Shown: piece by piece, positions 1 to 8,000 of the stretch
How the letters are laid out: each line of letters opens with the position of its first letter
Numbering within the stretch: the first letter of the stretch is position 1
The notes under the pieces: generated by a model
What the model saw: the letters and a program-made list of their open reading frames with translations, nothing else
Told to the model about the DNA's origin: nothing
Database searches by the model: none
NCBI GenBank assembly: GCA_027293795.1
Contig: JAPYLE010000108.1
Span: forward strand, 1-13,776
DNA from: Rickettsia endosymbiont of Ixodes persulcatus
GTDB taxonomy: Bacteria; Pseudomonadota; Alphaproteobacteria; Rickettsiales; Rickettsiaceae
DNA: 13,776 nucleotides
Reading direction: 5' to 3'
Program-made: the position numbers and the translations under genes

Positions 1-140
1 TTAAATCCTATAGAACATTATTGGTTTAAGATTAAGAACGAAATAAGAAAAGTTACGGGGCAATTCAAAGATATCAGTATGGCTGTAGAACACGTACTAA
101 AGTTTATTTAACTGTACCTATTTCCTATGGTCTAGCTATA
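1..140 (+). mobile_element. 3' end of an IS630-family insertion sequence, with the transposase C-terminus
   Basis: Positions 1-111 are an open frame that enters from outside the window and ends at TAA (109-111). It encodes about 36 residues beginning LNPIEHYWFKIKNEIRK. The NPIE..W...K pattern is the C-terminal part of the DDE transposase domain in the IS630/Tc1-mariner group, where the Glu of NPIE is the third catalytic acid. The similarity to the inverted copy at the right end stops after position 140 (...TAGCTATA), which I take as the element boundary; IS630 elements insert at TA. Only the 3' tail is visible, so whether the copy is active cannot be judged. The family call is fairly secure, the exact element name is not. 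Confidence 0.85.
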
Positions 141-475
141 CATTGGGATTATACTATGGCACATAAATCACGTGGTTATTCATATGCGATCACTGATCAT
201 CCTACTGATTTTGCTCAAAGACTAACTTAAGACATTTTACCAAAATATAAGCCACGATAAACCATTTTGGAGTCATCCATTACCTACTTCTACAGATCAC
301 TCAATAAATTCTTCCAGAGAGAAGCAGGATTTCATGTTCTTTTAGAAAGATGGATAGTAGCTGATACCGGCACATGGCATTTCATCAATTATGGGGTCTT
401 GAATATGAAGCAAGTTTAGGCGGTGAAGGCCAAGGGGGCTGTGGTACATGGACACCATCATCACGATGCTTTTAA
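141..475 (+). pseudogene. Decayed coding remnant of unknown function
   Basis: No intact gene lies between the IS end and the IalB-family gene. The plus strand keeps protein-like stretches in shifting frames: HWDYTMAHKSRGYSYAITD... to a stop near 228-230, a piece starting KPFWSHPLPTS in another frame, then REAGFHVLLERWIVADTGT, and finally AFHQLWGLEYEASLGGEG..., ending at TAA 473-475. Several in-frame stops and at least two frame changes are needed to join them, as expected of a degraded gene. The IS end directly abuts the first piece, so the insertion may have cut off its 5' part. I do not recognise the ancestral protein. The coding origin is itself an inference from composition and frame persistence. 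Confidence 0.4.
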
Positions 476-533
476 TTAAGCTTTAAAGCAACTTAATAGC
501 GAATCATTATGAGAGTTAAGCGAACTCAGGGCT

Positions 534-696
534 TTGTTGTGTGTGGATACCCAATCGTCATTGCGAGCAGCCGTAGGCTGTGAGGTAATCCATAAAAAAA
601 TAAAAATGCTGAAGATTAGTATTTTTTGACTGGATTGCTTCGTCGAAACTTACAGTTTCCTCTCGCAATGACGATGAAAAATAGTCCATGCAACAA
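534..696. repeat. Rickettsial-type palindromic element
   Basis: A perfect 14-bp inverted repeat (ATCGTCATTGCGAG at 554-567, its complement at 662-675) encloses a core. Within the core, GGTAATCCA near 584 faces TGGATTGCTT near 630, and a small hairpin forms around 602-624 (AAAAATGCT / AGTATTTTT). An outer imperfect pair, TTGTTGTGTGTGGA at 534-547 and TCCATGCAACAA at 685-696, suggests the full element is about 160 bp. The right half of its core resembles 10321-10392. It lies 19 bp past the stop of the IalB-family gene and could act as a transcript-end hairpin. Apart from this repeat and the remnant at 141-475, I see nothing between 141 and 715. Confidence 0.75.
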
Positions 697-715
697 TGCT
701 TAAATTACCACGTTA

Positions 716-1252
716 TTATCTACTCAAAGCTTTTAGTCCTTCCTTTAAGCCATCTTTTATAAATGAAATTTTAGCTTGTTTACCATCTGCGGTGATTAGT
801 TCCACATAATTGTTGTTTGATAAAATCATGTCTAGGTCATTTTGCGTAATAGTAGCTAGAGCCTGACAGCCATTTACCGTACAATTTAAATATTTTCCGG
901 CTGCTATTCGTTTATCACCGCTATTAATAACTGTACCTGCTGGAATTTGAACATTTGACGGGACTATTTCGATTATCTTTAGTTCCTGTTCTTCTTGTTC
1001 CTGATTAAAGTAGCCTATATGATAAATGGCTAATATTTCCTTTTCTTTATCTTTCGCTAGATTATTAATTTGTTGTGATAAGAAGCAAAGTTGTTTTTTC
1101 TCATTATTAAGAGTACAGTTTAAAGTCCAAGCTCCGTACTTTTTTGGTGTCGTTGATGCATCGATGTTTTCTATGCTATACAAAACAAAAGTGCCGGTTA
1201 TTATAAATAACCCGCTAAAAACAAAAGCAATTTTCTTTACATAATCTTTCAT
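716..1252 (-). CDS. Invasion-associated locus B (IalB) family protein
   Basis: This 178-residue protein has one hydrophobic N-terminal segment (about residues 7-26, after MKDYVKK), fitting an uncleaved anchor or a signal peptide, so it is probably exported to the periplasm or envelope. The body starts with YGAWTLNC, close to the YGDWTLxC opening of the IalB family, and has four cysteines at residues 46, 56, 124 and 129. In this family paired cysteines are thought to form disulfides. IalB was named from Bartonella erythrocyte invasion, but its biochemical role is unclear, and an invasion role here is inference only. Its ATG overlaps the gltX stop by four bases (ATGA, 1249-1252), which implies translation coupled to gltX and co-transcription with it. 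The protein is rich in Lys, Ile and Asn, like its AT-rich surroundings. Confidence 0.8.
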   Translation of the reverse strand: MKDYVKKIAFVFSGLFIITGTFVLYSIENIDASTTPKKYGAWTLNCTLNNEKKQLCFLSQQINNLAKDKEKEILAIYHIGYFNQEQEEQELKIIEIVPSNVQIPAGTVINSGDKRIAAGKYLNCTVNGCQALATITQNDLDMILSNNNYVELITADGKQAKISFIKDGLKEGLKALSR

Positions 1253-2640
1253 ATAATTTTTAACCTTTTTAAAATATTTTCTTTTCCTAAAATTTCTGCG
1301 ATCTCAAACACACTAGGTGAAGCCGTCATGCCAGTTATTAAAGCTCTAACCGGTTTCATAAGCTCATTTAGTTTTAAGCCATTATGAGTTGCTATTTCTT
1401 TAAATTTATTCTGCACGGATTCCTTATCAAAATGCTCAAGCTTGTTTAAATTTTCTATAACTTGCTTGATTAAATCCTTATCGCAATTTTCTATAATTTC
1501 TTTTACATCTTGCTTGTAGATGATAGGAGAATCTACGAGATAAATTTGAGCAATCCGTGCTAGATCTAGCAACGTTTTACTTCTGACTAACAAACTCTGT
1601 ATTGCTTGATTTATATAGATTACTTCCTGCTTGCTAACATTATAATTTTGTCTCAATATCTCTACAATCTTTGAAGTTAAACTATCATTATCAAGTAGTC
1701 GTAAATAATGGGTGTTAAGGCTATTAATTTTAGCAAAATCAAGCTTAGCCGGTGATTTACCGAGCGAATCAAGATTAAACCATTTTATAGCCTGATCCAT
1801 TGCAATAATTTCATCATCGCCGTGGCTCCAACCAAGACGCAATAAATAATTACACAAACTTTCGGGTAAATATCCCATATCTTTATAAGCTTCAACGCCT
1901 AAGGCCCCATGCCTTTTGGATAATTTTGCCCCGTCTGCTCCATGAATTAGCGGTATATGAGTCATGCTTGGCACTTCATAGCCGTAAGCCTGATAAATAG
2001 CGATTTGCCTTGCTGCATTGGTTAAATGATCATCACCTCTAATAATATGAGTTATACCCATATCGTGATCGTCTACTACAACGGCTAGCATGTAAGTAGC
2101 AGTGCCATCGCTACGCAATAACACCATATCGTCAATATGAGAATTTTTTATTACTACATCGCCTTGCAAAGTATCACGAATTGCTATACTACCTTCTCGT
2201 GGGGTTTTTAGACGTATTACTGGCTTAACATCAGTAGGGTAGGCAGCCGTATCTTTGTCACGCCACTCACTATTAAAAATAAAATGCTGCTTATTTTCTA
2301 AAGCTTTTTGTCGCTGTTTTTCTATTTCTTCTTGGCTAGTAAAACAATAATATGCTTTACCTGCTTGCAGTAATTTTAGTGCAGCTTCTTTGTAAAGATC
2401 ATTACGTTTTGACTGAAATATAACTTCACCGTCCCAATCAAGTCCTAGCCATTTTAGACCTGAGAATATAGCTTCTACAGCTTCGTTTGTTGATCTTTCT
2501 TTATCGGTGTCTTCAATGCGAAGCAAAAACTTACCATTATGATGCCTTGCAAATAAATAGTTAAACAAAGCAGTTCTTGCCGAACCTATATGTAAAAACC
2601 CCGTCGGTGACGGAGCAAATCTAGTAATTACGTTAGTCAT
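1249..2640 (-). CDS. gltX: Glutamate--tRNA ligase
   Basis: This 463-residue class I aminoacyl-tRNA synthetase attaches glutamate to tRNA-Glu in the cytoplasm. The Rossmann-fold catalytic domain carries the HIGH-type motif (FAPSPTGFLHIGSARTALFN, HIGS at residues 17-20) and the KMSKS-type loop (KLSKR, residues 239-243). The helical anticodon-binding half follows, from about residue 300. The length is normal for bacterial GluRS and no key motif is missing. Many alphaproteobacteria, Rickettsia included, carry two gltX paralogues, one of which can feed the GatCAB transamidation route to Gln-tRNA; the sequence alone does not tell me which this is. The start is secured by a full AGGAGG Shine-Dalgarno (2650-2655), nine bases upstream. 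It follows ubiG with a palindromic element between, and its TGA overlaps the next gene's ATG. Confidence 0.96.
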   Translation of the reverse strand: MTNVITRFAPSPTGFLHIGSARTALFNYLFARHHNGKFLLRIEDTDKERSTNEAVEAIFSGLKWLGLDWDGEVIFQSKRNDLYKEAALKLLQAGKAYYCFTSQEEIEKQRQKALENKQHFIFNSEWRDKDTAAYPTDVKPVIRLKTPREGSIAIRDTLQGDVVIKNSHIDDMVLLRSDGTATYMLAVVVDDHDMGITHIIRGDDHLTNAARQIAIYQAYGYEVPSMTHIPLIHGADGAKLSKRHGALGVEAYKDMGYLPESLCNYLLRLGWSHGDDEIIAMDQAIKWFNLDSLGKSPAKLDFAKINSLNTHYLRLLDNDSLTSKIVEILRQNYNVSKQEVIYINQAIQSLLVRSKTLLDLARIAQIYLVDSPIIYKQDVKEIIENCDKDLIKQVIENLNKLEHFDKESVQNKFKEIATHNGLKLNELMKPVRALITGMTASPSVFEIAEILGKENILKRLKII

Positions 2641-2649
2641 TTATTATAT

Positions 2650-2655
2650 CCTCCT
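2650..2655 (-). promoter_or_regulatory. Full-consensus ribosome binding site of gltX
   Basis: On the minus strand the bases read AGGAGG, then ATATAATAA and ATG. This is the strongest Shine-Dalgarno in the window and settles the gltX start. It sits directly downstream of the palindromic element at 2656-2735, with no spare base between. Confidence 0.85.
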
Positions 2656-2735
2656 TGTCATCCCGCGACTTGATCGCGGTATCCAGTCTTTATTTAATTT
2701 TTTTCTGGATACCGTGGTCAAGCCACGGTATGACA
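2656..2735. repeat. Palindromic element between ubiG and gltX
   Basis: Two 31-base arms (2656-2686 and 2705-2735) are complementary at 26 positions around an 18-base AT loop. Each arm contains its own small hairpin: CCGCGA-CTTGA-TCGCGG on the left, CCGTGG-TCAAG-CCACGG on the right. Each small stem is perfectly paired although the two arms differ, so changes have been compensated within an arm. The element begins one base past the ubiG stop and ends at the gltX Shine-Dalgarno, filling the gap. It could act as an attenuator or processing site in a ubiG-gltX transcript; no poly-U tract marks it as a strong terminator. Confidence 0.85.
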
Positions 2736-2736
2736 C

Positions 2737-3447
2737 CTAATGCATTTTTCTTTCCAAACACATAAAATAATTTACTTCTATATTGTCGCTTAATTTCCAT
2801 TCATTTTTAGCCATATCATATACCAAACCTTTCAGCTCCTTAATTTCAACGCTGGTATCCGTAAGCATTTCATAAATTTCCGAGGGTTTTAAAAATTTAC
2901 TATAATTATGAGTGTTTTTCGGCACCCAGCCTAAAATATATTCAGCAACTATTATTCCAAGTACATAAGCTTTTTTAGTGCGGTTAATCGTAGAAATTAT
3001 TGCCATACCGTTTGGCTTAATATGCTTCACCAAATTTAGTATAAATTGCTGTACATTTTCTACATGCTCAATAACCTCAAGACAAATTACCACATCATAT
3101 AGCTTGTCGCTCTTTAATTCTTCTATAGTAGATTGTAAATAATTTATCTTTACACCGTTTTCCTTAGCATAAGCAGTTGCCGTTTCAATGTTACTTTGCA
3201 GTGCCTCAATGGCCGTAACGTTAAAACCTTGAACTGCTAGAGGCGTTGCAATTAATCCTCCCCCGCAACCGACGTCTAATATTTCTAATTTAGAAATATC
3301 GTTGTAATGTGAGGTTATTTTCTCTATTATATACTCAAGACGAATAGGGTTTATGCGGTGTAAGATACCGAATTCTCCGTCCTTATTCCACCAATTATGA
3401 GAAATTTTCTCAAATTTTTCTAATTCTTTTTTATCAATTGAAGACAT
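2737..3447 (-). CDS. ubiG: Ubiquinone biosynthesis O-methyltransferase
   Basis: This 236-residue SAM-dependent methyltransferase carries out the two O-methylations of the ubiquinone head group. The N-terminal WWNKDGEFGILHRINPIRL segment (residues 19-37) is the usual UbiG opening. The SAM-binding motif I is ILDVGCGGG (57-65), the acidic residue after the second strand is in TAIEA (about 78-82), and motif ICLEVIEHV lies at 121-129. The length matches E. coli UbiG (about 240). The ATG at 3445-3447 is followed directly by conserved sequence. A TATAAT on the minus strand at 3471-3466 lies 18 bases upstream as a candidate -10, without a clear -35. ubiG is divergent from znuB across a gap of about 180 bp that holds a palindromic element. 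It is probably the first gene of a ubiG-gltX-IalB transcript. Confidence 0.95.
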   Translation of the reverse strand: MSSIDKKELEKFEKISHNWWNKDGEFGILHRINPIRLEYIIEKITSHYNDISKLEILDVGCGGGLIATPLAVQGFNVTAIEALQSNIETATAYAKENGVKINYLQSTIEELKSDKLYDVVICLEVIEHVENVQQFILNLVKHIKPNGMAIISTINRTKKAYVLGIIVAEYILGWVPKNTHNYSKFLKPSEIYEMLTDTSVEIKELKGLVYDMAKNEWKLSDNIEVNYFMCLERKMH

Positions 3448-3483
3448 AGTCTATGATATAGGTATATTATATGATTCTTTCCA

Positions 3484-3581
3484 ATGTCATCCCGTGGCTT
3501 GACCACGGTATCCAGAAACAACTTTACAGTACTAACAATTTTAGTATTTTTCCTGGATTCCCGCTTTCGCGGGAATGACAT
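3484..3581. repeat. Palindromic element with two different arm types
   Basis: The left arm (3484-3515) reads ATGTCATC, then the hairpin CCGTGG-CTTGA-CCACGG, then TATCCAG. The right arm (3553-3581) reads CTGGATT, then the hairpin CCCGC-TTTC-GCGGG, then AATGACAT. The ends of the two arms are complementary, but the inner small hairpins belong to two families seen separately elsewhere in this window (2656-2735 versus 4413-4535). The element fills most of the ubiG-znuB divergent gap, and a CAACAA flank (near 3599-3604) runs up to the znuB -10 hexamer. Confidence 0.8.
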
Positions 3582-3610
3582 GAATATTATCCCACTGTGC
3601 AACAAACATA

Positions 3611-3616
3611 TATAAT
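3611..3616 (+). promoter_or_regulatory. Candidate -10 box of znuB, 8 bases before the ATG
   Basis: TATAAT is followed by ATACTTAG and then ATG. I see no good -35 at 16-18 bp spacing and no Shine-Dalgarno. With a normal start about 7 bases past the -10, the mRNA would begin at or next to the ATG. TATAAT is common by chance in AT-rich DNA, so confidence is limited. Confidence 0.4.
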
Positions 3617-3624
3617 ATACTTAG

Positions 3625-4392
3625 ATGACTTTAATAATACTAGCCTTAATTTTAATTAGCTGCATATTTGCCCCCCTTGGCTGTATTGCCTTATGGAAGA
3701 GATATATTTATTTCAGCGACGGGCTTGCTCATAGCAGTTTTTTAGCAGCTAGCATAAGTATTATAGCACATTTCCCATTAATATATTCAGGCATAATAGT
3801 TGCGATTCTTTTTTCGTTTTTTGTGTTCATTTTTAAAAATAATTCTGAAAAAAATGCAGTTATTAACTTAATTTCTAGCTTTATGTTAGCTATAGCTTTA
3901 GTTATTAATTATTTTACTTCTTTGCAGAATAATATAGTAAATTTGTTGTTTGGGGATATTTTATCTGTATCTTTTAATGATTTGATTATACTTGCAATAG
4001 TGCTAATAACTATTATAGGCTTTATAATATATTTTTATAATCAAATTCTTCTTATAATTATCAATAGAGATATTGCAGTCATAAAAGGTTTAAAGGTTAA
4101 TATTATTGAGCTAATATTTTTACTTCTTCTCTCATTATCGGTATTTTTTGCTATAAAGATTATTGGGATACTTATGGTGACTGCTATTTTACTTATTCCT
4201 GCTATGATCGCACGGTTTGTGGCATATAGTCCCTCTCAGATGATTATAATATCAATTCTTATCTCTTTATTTATTAATTTTTGTGCCGCACTTAACTCTT
4301 TCTATTTTGACCTACCTTTAACTCCAATATTCATCATAATAGGTGTGTTTATTTATGGTTTGCTATATTTAAAGCAATTATTCGTGGGTTAA
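3625..4392 (+). CDS. znuB: Zinc ABC transporter, inner-membrane permease (ZnuB-like)
   Basis: This 255-residue protein is hydrophobic almost throughout, with about seven membrane segments, as in the ABC-3 family of zinc/manganese permeases. Near the N-terminus, APLGCIALWKRYIYFSDGLA followed by HSS aligns in pattern with the GPLGSFVVWRRMxYFGDTLAHAS signature of ZnuB. The segment IKIIGILMVTAILLIPAMIA (about 177-196) matches the conserved VGxLLVxAxLxxPAxxA helix. It would form the channel through which ZnuA delivers Zn2+ under ZnuC ATP hydrolysis. No ZnuA or ZnuC gene lies nearby, so the operon is split, and partner genes elsewhere are inferred. Manganese or iron is possible as substrate, as the family is mixed. 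It stands alone on its strand, divergent from ubiG, and the start is the only ATG before the conserved region. Confidence 0.88.
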   Translation: MTLIILALILISCIFAPLGCIALWKRYIYFSDGLAHSSFLAASISIIAHFPLIYSGIIVAILFSFFVFIFKNNSEKNAVINLISSFMLAIALVINYFTSLQNNIVNLLFGDILSVSFNDLIILAIVLITIIGFIIYFYNQILLIIINRDIAVIKGLKVNIIELIFLLLLSLSVFFAIKIIGILMVTAILLIPAMIARFVAYSPSQMIIISILISLFINFCAALNSFYFDLPLTPIFIIIGVFIYGLLYLKQLFVG

Positions 4393-4412
4393 CACGTAGT
4401 TAGAACGCTCAG

Positions 4413-4535
4413 GATGTCATTCCCGCGTAGGCAGGAATCTAGTAACCCTATAAAAACTTGTTTTTTATAGGGTTACTTTATCAAGTATGTATTATACTAT
4501 TTATTTTGGATTCCCGCCTACGCGGGAATGACATC
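4413..4535. repeat. Large palindromic element with a nested hairpin
   Basis: Outer arms of 27 bp (4413-4439 and 4509-4535) pair with one mismatch; each contains a CCCGC/GCGGG small hairpin. Inside lies a second, perfect 16-bp stem (AGTAACCCTATAAAAA at 4441-4456, complement at 4462-4477) with a 5-base CTTGT loop. It begins 20 bp after the znuB stop, and the minus-strand pseudogene at 4654-5026 ends toward it, so it could end transcripts from both sides. A related flank (GAGCCATGTAACAACGCC, about 4550-4567) follows. The remaining bases to 4653 show nothing further. Confidence 0.88.
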
Positions 4536-4653
4536 GAACATATTTTTCGAGCCATGTAACAACGCCGATCAAGTAGAGGGGATGACGCTGGAAAAGCTAA
4601 TTCACAAACAATTCCTACTTTAAAAACTACCCAATAGTGCTATGATAATAATA

Positions 4654-5026
4654 TTACTTTACTTGTATGTAAGGATATTGTCCGTTAAGTTTTTTTATAC
4701 GTTCTTCAAGGCTTGTCTTAGGTTTATATTGTTCCCATTTTTTCATGCCTTCTTCAATTTTTCCTATTGGTGTATTTAGAAATTCAATAGCAGGGTCAAT
4801 ATCTTCTTGTGTTATAAAATCTAAATCTAGTATTTCACAATATGCTATAATGTCGTGTGTTACAGAGTCAGCTTCTCCATTTTCCCAATCCAAAAATTTT
4901 GTATTACCACCAAAAAGTATTTCTACGGTTTCATAAAATTCTGCAGTAGTTATCTTATCTTGCTGTCAAGCTCGTAGTAAATTTATTAGATATTCTCGTT
5001 ACTACAAATATTCTATCATCTGACAT
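4654..5026 (-). pseudogene. Frameshifted small gene of unknown function
   Basis: An ATG at 5026-5024, preceded by AAAAGGAAAATAT as a plausible ribosome site, opens MSDDRIFVVTRISNKF..., which stops at TAA 4957-4955. The next frame is open from just inside a TGA at 4968-4966 and runs QQDKITTAEFYETVEILFGG..., through DWENGEADSVTHDIIAYCEI, to the stop at 4654, ending QYPYIQVK. The only late start in the second frame is a TTG (4893) with no ribosome site, so one ancestral protein of roughly 120 residues, broken by a one-base indel in 4955-4966, is the simplest reading. The C-terminal part is acidic and soluble, with no membrane segment. I do not recognise the family. It starts 24 bp after the aas stop, same strand, and may be the tail of that transcript. 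A sequencing error would also give this pattern. Confidence 0.65.
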
Positions 5027-5050
5027 ATATTTTCCTTTTGTTAAAATTCA

Positions 5051-8000
5051 TTATATATACCTATCCACGTTTTTCATCATTTCAAGATAGTCAATCTTAC
5101 CGTTTGCAAGCAGGGGTATTTCTGAATCGGTAATAATTACTTTCGGTAAATGTAGTAAAGAAATTTGAGCTTTAGATATGGCATCTGTAAAGTTTTCTCT
5201 ATTTATACCGGAACTGGTAGTAAATAAAATAATCTTTTCTCCGTGTGTTTTGTCGGGGACAGAAATAGCGGCATGCAGAGAGTCAGGATTAATCTTACTT
5301 GCAAGTTCTTCAATTTTTGTAAGAGATATCATTTCCCCTGCTATTTTAGCAAAGTGCTTAACACGCCCTAAAATTGTTATATATCCTTCAGAATCTATTT
5401 TGACTATATCGCCGGTGTCGTACCATTCTCTATAAGTATGGTTATTTTCTAAGTCTAAGTAACCAAGCATTATATTAGGTCCCCTGATGAATAAACGTCC
5501 CCCTTCATTTATTCCTTCTACTTTTTCAAGTTTATAATCAATTTTTGGTAATAATCTTCCGACCGTGCCTGCTTTATTGTGCATAGGAGTATTACAAGCT
5601 ATAATAGGTGCGGCTTCTGTAATCCCATATCCTTCAAAAATACGTATGCCGTATTTATTAAGCCAAAATTGTCTTGTAGGTTCTTTCAATTTTTCACTAC
5701 CGGCAAATATATAGCGTAATGAGTAAAAATCATATGGGTGAGCGTAATTAGCATAACCGTTTAAAAAAGTATCGGTAGAAATTAATATAGTTGCTCCGAC
5801 ATCGTATATAACTTCAGGAATAGTACGATAATTTAGCGGAGAAGGATATAAAAATAGCTTAATACCGTTTAAAGTTGTAATAATTGCACCTCCAAGACCG
5901 AAACAATGAAATAAAGGTAGTGAGTTAAATACTATATCTTCAGGGCTAAAAGGTACTTTAGCAGTTATTTGATATCTATTAGTTTGTAAATTTCTGTGAG
6001 ATAGTAATACGGCTTTAGGTTCTCCTTCAGTACCTGAAGTAAAAATTATCACTGCCGGTTTTTCGTCATCACGATTACGACAAAAATAATTGTAATAAGT
6101 TTGTGCAAAATAACTTCCTATTTTGGCTTTTAGTTTTAGAGCTATACTAATCTGATTTTTAAAATCTTCTAAATATATTATTTTAATACCGAAATCTAAT
6201 AAGTTAGTTATCAATTCATGTAAATTTGCTTCCTCGATAAATTGTTTTGAAGTGTAAACTACTTTGATTTGTGCAAGTTTACAGGAGTTAATAATAGTAC
6301 TTATGCCGATACTCCAATTAATTATAGCAGGAACATAATCGCTAGATTGCATAGCATAAAAAGCAATTAACGTATTCGTAGTATTAGGTAACATTAAGCC
6401 TAAATTTCTGCCAAAGATGTTGTTCGTTTTGATTAAATCACCGAGGATAAAAGATTTTAATATTAAATCTCGATAAGTAACCGCATTATTTTCAAAATCA
6501 TCAATTATTTTTTTCTTAAATCCATGAATTTTAGCAGCTTCTATAAGAGACGAAAATAAAGTATTTTTATAGTCTGAACTCTCAAACATCATGTCAGCCA
6601 TGATATCATAAAGAGTCCTGGCTATATAACTGCGTCGTTCTTGATTACTTGCAGCATCCATATTAGCAAATTTTACTGGCGGTAAAACCGTTATAGTAAT
6701 TTTAGGGAATATTTTTCTTTTTAATATGTTTTTTAATTTTGATAAGTGAGTAAATTGAGTTCCGTCTATTCTAACCGGTAAAACGGTAGCACCGGCTTTA
6801 TCGGCAATCATGCCCGGACCTTCATAAATTTTCATTAAAGAGCCGGTAACGCTTATTCTACCTTCCGGAAAGATAGCTACTTTCTGATCTTTTTGTACTT
6901 CTTTTACTAAGGTTTTTATTGCCATTGGATTACTTGGATCAACCGGCAAAGTTTTTGCCATACGTAAAAATGGTTTAAGCCACCATATTTTTTGTATATC
7001 GGGACTAATTGCAAAAGTCATTTCTTCTCGTAAGTAAGTAGCAATTAGCGGCGGATCAAGATATGAAATATGATTAGCAACTACTACTACTTTTTTACCT
7101 GCTTTTTGAAAATTTTCAAATCCTTTAACTTCAACTTTATACATAAGATCAAAACAGATTTGGAATATTCTCCGCAATAGTTGATACGGAATAATTTTAA
7201 CTTCAGGTATTAATCGGTAAATGTGTATAGTAACGATTATATTAGCTAGGCTAATAAATAATATAATCCAGGGTATAGTGAAATTTAGATAAAATAATAA
7301 AGATAAAATAATTGTTGATCCCACCATGAAAATGGAATTGATAAGATTGTTAACGGCAATAATTCGGCTACGATTAGCAGGGTTTGCATAATGCTGTAAT
7401 ATCGCAAAAAGTGGAACGATATATAAACCGCCTATTGCTGCTAAGAAAAATAAATCGATAACTATTCGCCAATTATGTCTTTTCGATAAAAATACTAAAA
7501 TACTTTTTAGTTGAGTAGGTTCGTAGTTAACTGAACTAATTCTACTTGCAAAGAATAAATCAATACCGAAAATACTGATACCTAGTGTTGAAATAAATAG
7601 ATATTTAACGGTAATTTCATCTTCAAATATTTTGCCACATAAAAATGAACCGACCCCAACACCAAGCGAGAAAACCGCTAAAAATAAGTTAGCAACATTC
7701 TCATCGGCTTTAAAAGTTATCTTAGCAAGTAAAGGTATTTGAGAAATTATAGCAGCTCCGATAAACCAAAACCATGAAATGCCGAGTATAGCTAGATATA
7801 TCTGTTTTTTTGCTTTAGCATATTTAATCATGTTTGTGCTTTCATCTATAATATTAAAATTTATTTTAATATCACGATTTGCGTTACCCGATTTTGGTAC
7901 AAAAAGGCCTGTAATGAATCCGAGAAAGGCGATGGTAATTAAGGAATAAATTATAAAATTATTGCTGATTGTATAATAGCTACCGATTATAGTACCGATA

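Noticed and set aside
3420..3605. 61-residue minus-strand frame across the ubiG-znuB gap
   Set aside because: It is the translation of the palindromic element (it contains SFPRKRESR, typical of these repeats) and runs into the ubiG start; no independent gene support.
534..4535. CRISPR array or retron-like system from the spaced palindromes
   Set aside because: The repeats are few, unequal, far apart and lack regular spacers, cas genes or a reverse transcriptase.
4955..4966. Programmed ribosomal frameshift in the gene behind aas
   Set aside because: No slippery heptamer or downstream structure is visible at the junction; a plain indel explains it better.
4654..5026. Toxin-antitoxin pair with the basic small ORF
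   Set aside because: The two small genes are separated by aas, one is broken, and neither shows a recognisable toxin or antitoxin motif.
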